Below are positions 1 to 5,847 of a DNA stretch of 5,847 nucleotides, in pieces. The DNA lies in NCBI GenBank assembly GCA_024225895.1, contig JAAEMC010000349.1:1-5847 (forward strand), in the 5' to 3' direction. The DNA comes from Desulfobacteraceae bacterium. Its GTDB lineage: Bacteria; Desulfobacterota; Desulfobacteria; Desulfobacterales; Desulfobacteraceae. A model generated the notes under the pieces. The model ran no database searches. It had not been told where the DNA came from and saw only the letters and a list, made by a program, of their open reading frames with translations. The position numbers and the translations under genes were made by a program. Positions within the stretch are counted from its first letter, which is position 1. The number at the start of each line of letters is the position of its first letter.

Positions 1-4
1 AAAA

Positions 5-592
5 ATGAAAAAAGATAAAGCCCAACCCAAAAAGGACAAAGCTTCAAAAACGAGTGTATCAAAATCAAAAAAAAATGAAGCTGATAAAAGCAAAGGCAAG
101 GCAAAAAAACCTTCGATTGAAGAACTAAAAGAGCAGGTTCTATCCGAAAAAGATCGAGCATTAAGGCTTTCTGCTGAATTTGACAACTACAAAAAAAGAA
201 AGCAACGAGAAATCGATGAATTTAAAAAATTTGCAAATGCCAATGTATTTAAACAATTACTCGGTGCCGTGGACAACCTTGAAAGGGCAATTGAATCTAC
301 TGAAAATGATCCAGATGAATCAAACCTTCTTGAAGGGGTTAAGCTGACACACAAAGAGATACTCAAACTCTTTGAAACATTTAACGTCAAGCTTGTGGAG
401 GCAGAGCAAAAACCGTTTGATCCCAATTTCCACCAGGCAGTAACACAGGAGGAGACTGACGAATATCCTGATAATACGGTGACTAATGTGCTGCAAAAAG
501 GATACATGCTCCATGACAGATTGATTAGACCTGCAATGGTTGTGGTTTCAAAAAGAGTAGAAAAAGTTAAAGAAAATACCAAAGAAAAATAA
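5..592 (+). CDS. grpE: GrpE, nucleotide exchange factor for DnaK
   Basis: GrpE is the cytoplasmic co-chaperone that speeds ADP release from DnaK and so resets the Hsp70 cycle; it works as a dimer. The 195-residue product has the family layout. Residues 1-36 form a disordered, Lys/Ser-rich tail. A charged helical (coiled-coil) region spans about 37-100 and includes SAEFDNYKKRKQRE (56-69). The C-terminal beta domain follows, with FDPNFHQAV at 138-146 and GYMLHDRLIRPAMVVVSK at 166-183, both typical GrpE signature segments. Length is normal for the family. The start is the first ATG, but only four bases precede it and the codon before is AAA in frame. No Shine-Dalgarno can be checked, and a start outside the window is possible. 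dnaK follows after 24 nt, the usual operon partner. A run of nine A lies at 67-75. Confidence 0.96.
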   Translation: MKKDKAQPKKDKASKTSVSKSKKNEADKSKGKAKKPSIEELKEQVLSEKDRALRLSAEFDNYKKRKQREIDEFKKFANANVFKQLLGAVDNLERAIESTENDPDESNLLEGVKLTHKEILKLFETFNVKLVEAEQKPFDPNFHQAVTQEETDEYPDNTVTNVLQKGYMLHDRLIRPAMVVVSKRVEKVKENTKEK

Positions 593-604
593 AGATATTA
601 TTGT

Positions 605-610
605 GGAGGT
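605..610 (+). promoter_or_regulatory. Shine-Dalgarno of dnaK
   Basis: GGAGGT lies six bases before the dnaK ATG at 617. It is the strongest ribosome binding site in the window, in keeping with the high expression usual for DnaK, and it fixes the dnaK start. Confidence 0.9.
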
Positions 611-616
611 AACATC

Positions 617-2536
617 ATGGGTAAAATAATCGGAGTAGATCTTGGAACAACCAATTCCTGCGTTGCTGTTATGGAAACAGGCGGGGAAGCAAAAATCATC
701 ACCAATGCCGAAGGTGGCCGGACCACTCCTTCCATCGTTGCTATCACTGAAAACAATGAGCGTATTGTAGGCCAGACGGCTAAACGCCAAGCGGTTACCA
801 ATCCTGAAAATACTGTTTTCGGTGTCAAAAGGCTGATCGGAAGAAAATTTCAATCCAAGGAAGTTCAGAACGATATCAGCATTCTTCCTTTTATAATTGA
901 ACCGGCTAGCAATGGGGATACACGCATCAATCTTCGCGGAAAACAGCACAGCCCGGCTGAAATTTCTTCTTTTATTCTGGCTAACATTAAAAAGACGGCT
1001 GAAGATTATCTTGGCGAAGAAGTAAAAGAAGCCGTTATCACGGTTCCGGCCTATTTTAACGACAGCCAGCGGCAGGCTACCAAAGATGCTGGAAAAATTG
1101 CCGGTCTTGAAGTTAAAAGAATCATTAATGAGCCCACTGCAGCCGCTTTGGCTTATGGCCTTGATAAAAAAGGTGAAGAAAAAATCGCTGTGTTTGATTT
1201 GGGCGGCGGGACTTTTGATGTATCCGTGCTTGAAATCGGAGACGGTGTTTTTGAAGTAAAATCCACATCTGGCGACACCCATTTAGGTGGTGAAGATTTT
1301 GATTTAAGAATCATCGATTTCATTGCAGATGAATTTAAAAAAGACCAGGGAATAGATATCAGGGGGGACAAAATGGCATTGCAGCGGCTTAAAGAGGCTG
1401 CAGAAAAAGCCAAAATGGAATTGTCAACATCCCTTGAGAGCAGCATCAATCTTCCATTTATTACAGCAGATGCTTCGGGTCCCAAACATCTTGATGTTAA
1501 ATTGACCCGGGCCAAACTTGAATCGCTGGTGGCAGATCTCCTGGACAAACTTGAAGAACCTTGTATAACAGCTCTTAAGGAGGCCAAGCTCGGTTCCGGA
1601 GGTGTGGATGAAGTCGTTCTGGTCGGCGGCATGATCCGCATGCCGGCAGTTCAGGAACGGGTGGAAAAAATATTTGGTAAAAAACCCCATAAGGGAGTGA
1701 ACCCGGATGAGGTGGTTGCCATGGGTGCTGCAGTTCAGGCCGGTGTTCTCCAGGGGGATGTCAATGATGTTCTGCTCTTGGATGTAACCCCGCTTTCCTT
1801 GGGTATTGAAACCCTTGGTGGTGTCATGACCAAACTCATTGATAAAAACACCACCATCCCCACCAAAAAGAGCCAGGTATTTTCAACCGCTGCCGATAAC
1901 CAGCCTGCTGTTTCCATCCATGTTCTTCAGGGAGAAAGGGAAATGGCCGGCGGGAACAAAACCCTCGGACAATTTGAATTGGCAGATATCCCACCCGCAC
2001 CCAGAGGTGTTCCCCAGATTGAGGTAACCTTTGATATTGATGCCAACGGCATTGTCCATGTATCTGCCAAAGACAAGGCGACCGCAAAAGAGCAGTCTAT
2101 CCGTATTACGGCTGCCAGTGGCCTTTCTGAAGATGAAATCGAAACAATGGTAAAAGATGCGGAATTGCATGCAGATGATGACAAGAAAAAACGAGAGCTT
2201 GTGGATGCAAAAAACAATGCAGATGCATTGATTTCCCAAACTGAAAAAACCCTGAAAGAACATGGGGACAAGGTGGACGACGCAACCAAGCAAAGCATTG
2301 AATCCGGTATTGAAGAACTCAATAAGGTCAAAGAATCGGATGATGCCGAACTCATCAAACAAAAAATGGAAGCCCTTGCCCAGGCATCCCATAAACTTGC
2401 AGAAGTCATGTACCAGCAGGCAGCCCAGCAAAGCGATGCTGATCCAAGTGCGGCTGAAGGCGGTGGAAATGCTGCCCAGAATGATGATGATGATGTTGTG
2501 GATGCAGACTTTGAAGAGGTAAAAAAAGATAAGTAA
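617..2536 (+). CDS. dnaK: DnaK, Hsp70 molecular chaperone
   Basis: DnaK is the cytoplasmic ATP-dependent chaperone that binds exposed hydrophobic peptides, working with DnaJ and GrpE. The 639-residue protein is full length (E. coli, 638) and aligns almost without gaps. In the ATPase domain (about 1-380), VDLGTTNS (7-14) is the first phosphate loop, K71 matches the catalytic lysine, [11 protein letters not shown] is at 171-181, and FDLGGGTFD (193-201) holds T199, the autophosphorylation threonine. The third Hsp70 signature reads VGGMIRMP (336-343), with Ile340 where Ser or Thr is expected. The linker VLLLDVTP (385-392) leads to the peptide-binding beta domain (about 393-500), then the helical lid (about 503-600). 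In the substrate arch Leu400 replaces E. coli Met404. The disordered tail ends in [14 protein letters not shown], close to the E. coli end. grpE is directly upstream; an intrinsic terminator follows and no dnaJ is next. Confidence 0.99.
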   Translation: MGKIIGVDLGTTNSCVAVMETGGEAKIITNAEGGRTTPSIVAITENNERIVGQTAKRQAVTNPENTVFGVKRLIGRKFQSKEVQNDISILPFIIEPASNGDTRINLRGKQHSPAEISSFILANIKKTAEDYLGEEVKEAVITVPAYFNDSQRQATKDAGKIAGLEVKRIINEPTAAALAYGLDKKGEEKIAVFDLGGGTFDVSVLEIGDGVFEVKSTSGDTHLGGEDFDLRIIDFIADEFKKDQGIDIRGDKMALQRLKEAAEKAKMELSTSLESSINLPFITADASGPKHLDVKLTRAKLESLVADLLDKLEEPCITALKEAKLGSGGVDEVVLVGGMIRMPAVQERVEKIFGKKPHKGVNPDEVVAMGAAVQAGVLQGDVNDVLLLDVTPLSLGIETLGGVMTKLIDKNTTIPTKKSQVFSTAADNQPAVSIHVLQGEREMAGGNKTLGQFELADIPPAPRGVPQIEVTFDIDANGIVHVSAKDKATAKEQSIRITAASGLSEDEIETMVKDAELHADDDKKKRELVDAKNNADALISQTEKTLKEHGDKVDDATKQSIESGIEELNKVKESDDAELIKQKMEALAQASHKLAEVMYQQAAQQSDADPSAAEGGGNAAQNDDDDVVDADFEEVKKDK

Positions 2537-2554
2537 AAAGAGCATAAAACCTGC

Positions 2555-2583
2555 TTGAATATAATCCTGCCGTGGTCTATAGT
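2555..2583 (+). promoter_or_regulatory. Putative sigma70-type promoter for acyl-CoA synthetase-lolA-nadA
   Basis: TTGAAT (2555-2560, 4 of 6 matches to the -35 consensus) and TATAGT (2578-2583, 5 of 6 to the -10 consensus) are separated by exactly 17 nt. Transcription would begin near 2590, inside the descending arm of the dnaK terminator. The new RNA would then lack the left arm and could not fold the terminator. This leaves a leader of about 40 nt before ATG 2630. The boxes are seen directly; activity is inferred. Confidence 0.55.
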
Positions 2584-2606
2584 TGCCCGGCAGGATTTTT
2601 TATTTT
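2563..2606 (+). terminator. Rho-independent terminator after dnaK
   Basis: A perfect 10-bp stem is formed by AATCCTGCCG (2563-2572) and CGGCAGGATT (2588-2597), with a 15-nt loop. A T-rich tract follows (six T at 2596-2601, then A and four T). It starts 27 nt after the dnaK stop. The T tract is only on the + side, so it should work for + strand transcripts only. It most likely ends the grpE-dnaK transcript. The loop contains the proposed -10 box of the next operon. Confidence 0.9.
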
Positions 2607-2614
2607 CAATATAT

Positions 2615-2618
2615 AGGA
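2615..2618 (+). promoter_or_regulatory. Weak ribosome binding site of the acyl-CoA synthetase
   Basis: AGGA lies 11 nt before ATG 2630, in an AT-rich leader. The spacing is longer than ideal and the match short, so translation may be modest. No better Shine-Dalgarno precedes any other early in-frame start. Confidence 0.4.
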
Positions 2619-2629
2619 TTTTATTTTAC

Positions 2630-4219
2630 ATGATCATAACGGAGATCTTAGCAAGAAACAGTTGGATGTATAAGGATGAAACCGCGCTGGTGGAGCTGCT
2701 GCCGGCCCAGAATTTGAGAAAAAAATACACCTGGCATCAATTTTATTTTGCATCCAATCAACTTGCCAATGCCCTTGATCAAAACGGAATAAAAAAAGGG
2801 GATAAGGTCATACAGTTGATGACCAACTGCCTTGAATGGCTCCCCATTTATTTTGGAATCATTTCCACAGGCGCATGGGTCGTGCCGCTAAACTTCCGAT
2901 TTGAGGCAGATAAAATTCTGTTGTGTTCCAAAGTTGCCGAAGCAAAAGCCTTTGTTTTCGGAGAAGAGTTCATCGGCCGCATTGAAAAAGTAAAAGATGA
3001 AATCCAAAAAACCGTCAAATTTTGGATTTTCACAGGTCTGGATGACAAATGCCCGGACTGGGCAATTCCTTATGATGAATTTATTGGTTCGGCAGCGGGC
3101 GAAGCACCACCTGAAGTTCCTTTGGATATTGAAGATGATGCCGGTCTCTATTTTACTTCCGGTACAACCGGCTCTCCCAAGGCCGTTCTCCTGACCCACA
3201 GGAATCTTGAACATGCCTGTTATGTTGAAAATGCCCACCATGGACAGACACATGAAGATATATTCTTATGTATTCCACCCTTATACCATACCGGCGCTAA
3301 AATGCACTGGATGGGCAGCTTCCTTGTAGGAGGAAAATGCATCCTGCTGACCGGCGTGAAACCCAAATGGATCATTGAGGCGGTTTCCAAAGAACGGGTA
3401 ACCATTGTATGGCTGTTGGTGCCCTGGGCCCATGACATTCTGATTGCCATTGAAAATAATGACATTGATCTTTTAGAGTATGAACTTGCTCAATGGCGCC
3501 TCATGCATGCCGGTGCCCAGCCGGTTCCGCCAAGTCTTATTAAAAATTGGCATGTCTATTTCCCAAACCAGGACTATGACACCAATTACGGACTCACTGA
3601 ATCCACAGGACCGGGCTGCGTCCATTTGGGCGTTGAAAACTCGAACCGAGTCGGCCCCATAGGAAAGCCCGGGTTTGACTGGGAGTGCAAAATAGTCGAC
3701 AAACAGGGCAACCTGCTCTTTGGAAATGAGTCCGGGGAATTGATCATCAAAGGTCCTGGTGTGATGAAAGAATATTACAAAAACCCGGAAGCAACTGGCA
3801 AAGCTCTCAAGGATGGTTGGCTTCACACCGGCGACATTGCCCGATATGACATAGATGGTTTTATCTGGCTTGTGGACCGCAAAAAAGACATGATTATTTA
3901 TGGCGGGGAAAATATTTTCCCGGTTGAAATTGAAAACTTTTTCTTAGGCAACAAAAAAATAAAAGACATTGCCGTCATTGGAGTGCCTGACGAGCGTCTG
4001 GGTGAAATCCCTGCCGGTATCATCAGTGTGAAACCCGGGGCCATTATGTCTGAGAAGGAAATTCTTGAATTCCAGGAAGAGTTGCCAAGATACAAGCAAC
4101 TTAAAAAAATATTTTTTGGTGATGTTCCCAGAAACCCCACCGGTAAAATAGAAAAACCCAAGTTAAGGCGGATCTATGCAGAAGACAAACGAAAAGACAT
4201 TCAAAAACTTCTCCGCTAA
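2630..4219 (+). CDS. AMP-forming acyl-CoA synthetase (class I adenylate-forming enzyme), substrate unknown
   Basis: It should activate a carboxylic acid to its acyl-adenylate with ATP and then to the CoA thioester. With start ATG 2630 the product has 529 residues, normal for the family, and opens MIITEILARN, as such ligases commonly do. Motifs in order: phosphate loop YFTSGTTGSPKAVLLTH (174-190), IPPLYHTGAKMHW (215-227), HAGAQPVP (293-300) in the acyl-pocket region, NYGLTEST (319-326), GWLHTGD (396-402), hinge DRKKDMIIYGGENIFP (416-431), and the C-terminal PTGK with catalytic Lys506 in RNPTGKIEKPKLR. All core motifs are intact, so an active enzyme is expected. No signal peptide or membrane segment is seen. 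Substrate (medium/long-chain, aromatic or alicyclic acid) cannot be read from sequence. The frame stays open upstream to a TTG at 2555, but that would translate the terminator hairpin, so I reject it. lolA follows after 19 nt. Confidence 0.92.
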   Translation: MIITEILARNSWMYKDETALVELLPAQNLRKKYTWHQFYFASNQLANALDQNGIKKGDKVIQLMTNCLEWLPIYFGIISTGAWVVPLNFRFEADKILLCSKVAEAKAFVFGEEFIGRIEKVKDEIQKTVKFWIFTGLDDKCPDWAIPYDEFIGSAAGEAPPEVPLDIEDDAGLYFTSGTTGSPKAVLLTHRNLEHACYVENAHHGQTHEDIFLCIPPLYHTGAKMHWMGSFLVGGKCILLTGVKPKWIIEAVSKERVTIVWLLVPWAHDILIAIENNDIDLLEYELAQWRLMHAGAQPVPPSLIKNWHVYFPNQDYDTNYGLTESTGPGCVHLGVENSNRVGPIGKPGFDWECKIVDKQGNLLFGNESGELIIKGPGVMKEYYKNPEATGKALKDGWLHTGDIARYDIDGFIWLVDRKKDMIIYGGENIFPVEIENFFLGNKKIKDIAVIGVPDERLGEIPAGIISVKPGAIMSEKEILEFQEELPRYKQLKKIFFGDVPRNPTGKIEKPKLRRIYAEDKRKDIQKLLR

Positions 4220-4228
4220 TTTAATCAT

Positions 4229-4234
4229 AAGGTG
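4229..4234 (+). promoter_or_regulatory. Shine-Dalgarno that decides the lolA start
   Basis: AAGGTG ends four bases before ATG 4239 and 19 bases before the second in-frame ATG at 4254. It therefore favours 4239 as the main start. Confidence 0.6.
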
Positions 4235-4238
4235 AACC

Positions 4239-4913
4239 ATGAATTACTTAACCATGAAAATACTCATCCCGGTCCTGGTATCATGCCTTATTTGCGCTTC
4301 AAGTTTCAGAACAATTACAATGGCTGATGATACATCCTTGTCATTGGAGCAGATCATTTCTAAGATGGAAAAAAAATACCGTGGTAAAAGCTTTTCAGCC
4401 AATTTTACCCAGAGGTCCAGGCTGGCCGCACTTGAAATCACTGAAAAAGCTTCCGGCAGAGCATTCTTCAGTCATCCCGGAAAGATGAAGTGGGAATACC
4501 AAGCACCCGAGCATCATACAATCATTACCAACAGCAAAAAACTTTGGCTTTGGCGGCCGGATGAGAACCAGGTAATGACCGGGGACGCCCGGCAATTCTT
4601 TCAATCCGGTGCTGGTGGTGTATTTTTATCGGATATTACCCTGGTCAGACAAAAATTTAATATCCTCATAAAAGAAATAACCGATAGTTATGTGGAACTT
4701 GGACTAACTGCAAAAAAAGAAAGCCCGGATATTACAACCATTGTAATCAGGCTATCAAAACAAACCCATGAGATTCAACAGGTGGTCACCTACAATGCTT
4801 ATGATGACACCACCTTTTTTGAATTTTCAAATATTCAATTTAAGCCTTTGGATGATGCGTTGTTTGAATTTCAAATCCCCGAAGGTTCAGATATTATCTA
4901 TATGGATGAATAA
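4239..4913 (+). CDS. lolA: LolA-type outer-membrane lipoprotein carrier protein
   Basis: LolA is the periplasmic shuttle that takes lipoproteins from the LolCDE exporter in the inner membrane to the outer membrane. The 224-residue product starts with a signal peptide: Lys7, a hydrophobic stretch over about 8-20, and a likely signal peptidase I site after TMA (27-29). The mature part shows the LolA fold pattern: a first helix (about 34-49), then SFSANFTQ (51-58), ASGRAFFSHPGKMKWEY (71-87), a conserved run through KLWLWRPDENQVM (101-113), and the C-terminal DDTTFFEFSNIQF (189-201) before LFEFQIPEGSDII (209-220). These match known LolA proteins in order and spacing, and the length is normal. LVSC at 13-16 also fits a lipobox, so a lipoprotein form cannot be excluded. 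It sits between an acyl-CoA synthetase and nadA, with no other Lol genes in view. A LolA-like paralogue with another role is the main alternative. Confidence 0.88.
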   Translation: MNYLTMKILIPVLVSCLICASSFRTITMADDTSLSLEQIISKMEKKYRGKSFSANFTQRSRLAALEITEKASGRAFFSHPGKMKWEYQAPEHHTIITNSKKLWLWRPDENQVMTGDARQFFQSGAGGVFLSDITLVRQKFNILIKEITDSYVELGLTAKKESPDITTIVIRLSKQTHEIQQVVTYNAYDDTTFFEFSNIQFKPLDDALFEFQIPEGSDIIYMDE

Positions 4914-4927
4914 ATTACGGTGTCAAA

Positions 4928-5818
4928 ATGAAAGAAAAAATCAAAAAATTAGCTAAAAAGAAGAATGCCATTATCCTGGCCCATAATTATCAACCCCCTG
5001 AAATCCAGGATATTGCCGATCTTTGCGGAGACAGCCTGGAACTGAGCATAAAAGCGACAAAAACAAGTGCCCGTGTCATTATTTTCTGCGGGGTCCATTT
5101 TATGGCGGAAACCGCATCCATCCTGTCCCCTGAAAAAACAGTCCTGCTGCCCAGATTCGCCGGTTGCCCAATGGCCGACATGGTGAAGCCCGAAGCACTG
5201 GTCCAAAAAAAGAAGGAACTTAAAGGCATCCCTGTGGTCACCTATGTGAACTCTTCTGCAGCAGTAAAAGCAGTATCGGATATCTGCTGCACATCCGCCA
5301 ATGTCATCAAGGTCGTTGACAGCATTGGCTCGGATGAAATGCTTATGACGCCGGATAAAAACCTTGCCCAATACGCCCAGGCCAATACAAAAAAAACAAT
5401 ACATTTATGGGATGGATATTGCCCGTTTCATAACACATTGACAGCAGATGATGTACAAAAAGCCAAAAAGGCGCATCCGGATGCGATTTTCATTGCCCAT
5501 CCCGAATGCCCTCCCGAAGTCTTAAACCTGGCCGACAGTATCCAGTCTACCTCAGGCATGATTCAATTTGCCGGGGCATCAGAACAGGATTCCTTTATCC
5601 TGGGAACGGAAACAGGGCTTCTCTATCCAATTTCAAAAACCTATCCTGGAAAAAAATTCTACCCAGCTTCTGAAAAGATGTATTGCACGGATATGAAAAA
5701 AATTGGCCTTGACGATGTAGTAAGAAGCCTTGAAGATATGACTGGAGAAGTCAAGGTCCCTGAGGAAATAAGGCTCAATGCATTGGGTGCAGTCCAGAAA
5801 ATGATTGATCTCAAATAA
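4928..5818 (+). CDS. nadA: NadA, quinolinate synthase
   Basis: NadA condenses iminoaspartate (from NadB) with dihydroxyacetone phosphate to give quinolinate, the precursor that NadC takes into de novo NAD synthesis. It is a cytoplasmic, oxygen-sensitive [4Fe-4S] enzyme. The 296 residues match the compact form (Thermotoga maritima, about 298; E. coli is longer). The three cluster cysteines are all present and correctly spaced: Cys80 in AGCPMADM, Cys165 in GYCPFH and Cys253 in MYCTDMKK. Active-site segments are intact: AHNYQ (18-22) with His19 and Tyr21, GDSLEL with Ser36, YVNSSA (106-111), CTSAN (121-125), His168, and AHPEC (190-194) with His191 and Glu193. The three-fold pseudo-symmetric domain layout is complete. 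It starts 14 nt after lolA with only a weak ribosome site (CGGTG, 4918-4922), so translational coupling to lolA is plausible. nadB and nadC are not in the window and may lie downstream. Confidence 0.97.
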   Translation: MKEKIKKLAKKKNAIILAHNYQPPEIQDIADLCGDSLELSIKATKTSARVIIFCGVHFMAETASILSPEKTVLLPRFAGCPMADMVKPEALVQKKKELKGIPVVTYVNSSAAVKAVSDICCTSANVIKVVDSIGSDEMLMTPDKNLAQYAQANTKKTIHLWDGYCPFHNTLTADDVQKAKKAHPDAIFIAHPECPPEVLNLADSIQSTSGMIQFAGASEQDSFILGTETGLLYPISKTYPGKKFYPASEKMYCTDMKKIGLDDVVRSLEDMTGEVKVPEEIRLNALGAVQKMIDLK

Positions 5819-5845
5819 AAAAAGGCGCCTTTAATAATAGATCAA
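5805..5845. repeat. Nested inverted repeats at the end of nadA
   Basis: A perfect 12-bp palindrome, AAAGGCGCCTTT (5821-5832), begins three bases after the nadA stop. It is enclosed by a 7-bp inverted repeat, TTGATCT (5805-5811, inside the last nadA codons) and AGATCAA (5839-5845). The palindrome could fold only a four-pair stem, and there is no T tract in view, so a terminator call is weak. A protein-binding site or chance is possible. The window ends two bases later. Confidence 0.35.
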
Positions 5846-5847
5846 AG

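Noticed and set aside
593..616. Possible regulatory element between grpE and dnaK
   Set aside because: The 24-nt gap holds only an AT-rich spacer and the dnaK Shine-Dalgarno; no CIRCE-like inverted repeat or hairpin is present.
548..1282. Long open frame on the - strand opposite dnaK and the end of grpE
   Set aside because: It is antisense to the conserved dnaK coding sequence, shows no recognisable domain and has unusual composition (Phe/Ile/Ser rich), as expected of a shadow frame.
1883..2545. Long open frame on the - strand opposite the 3' half of dnaK
   Set aside because: It fully overlaps the well-supported dnaK frame. Its apparent hydrophobicity comes from reading the Lys/Glu/Asp-rich lid codons in reverse, and no family is recognised.
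2610..2615. TATATA as a -10 box for the acyl-CoA synthetase
   Set aside because: There is no -35 at proper spacing (TTGCCC at 2583 is 21 nt away), and a start near 2622 would leave no room for a ribosome binding site before ATG 2630.
2555..2629. N-terminal extension of the acyl-CoA synthetase from a TTG at 2555
   Set aside because: It would translate the terminator stem and T tract, lacks a Shine-Dalgarno, and adds 25 residues before a natural family-like start at ATG 2630. The TTG itself is part of the proposed -35 box.
4949..5404. Open frame on the - strand opposite nadA, rich in Cys and Phe
   Set aside because: It is a mirror of the nadA frame; conserved nadA motifs lie across the whole overlap and no start signal is visible for the reverse frame.

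Overview
The window is an ordinary, densely packed bacterial chromosomal segment with five genes, all on the + strand: grpE, dnaK, an AMP-forming acyl-CoA synthetase, a lolA-type lipoprotein carrier and nadA. The Gram-negative type DnaK, the LolA-like periplasmic protein and the short NadA point to a didermic bacterium. Moderate base composition and the style of the acyl-CoA synthetase suggest a sulfate-reducing Desulfobacterota member (Desulfobacteraceae-like). That placement is inference from protein resemblance; no phylogenetic marker was tested.

Region 1 (1-2606) is a heat-shock chaperone pair. grpE (nucleotide exchange factor) is followed after 24 nt by dnaK (Hsp70), which has a strong Shine-Dalgarno. 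The unit closes with a textbook intrinsic terminator right after dnaK, so dnaJ is not the next gene here. hrcA may lie upstream, but that is outside the window and no CIRCE operator is visible.

Region 2 (about 2555-5818) is a tightly spaced three-gene unit: acyl-CoA synthetase, 19 nt, lolA, 14 nt, nadA. The spacing suggests co-transcription, although the three products serve different processes: acyl activation, outer-membrane lipoprotein transport and NAD synthesis. A good sigma70-like promoter (TTGAAT, 17 nt, TATAGT) appears to be embedded in the dnaK terminator. Its -10 box sits in the hairpin loop, so one roughly 50-bp stretch may end one operon and start the next. This also argues that the synthetase starts at ATG 2630 and not at the upstream in-frame TTG.

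Region 3 (5819-5847) is the short tail after nadA. It holds a perfect 12-bp palindrome and a flanking 7-bp inverted repeat, cut off by the window end.

I found no mobile element, CRISPR array, RNA gene or evidence of a novel multi-gene system. The points most worth a second look are the terminator/promoter overlap and a non-consensus isoleucine in the third Hsp70 signature of DnaK.
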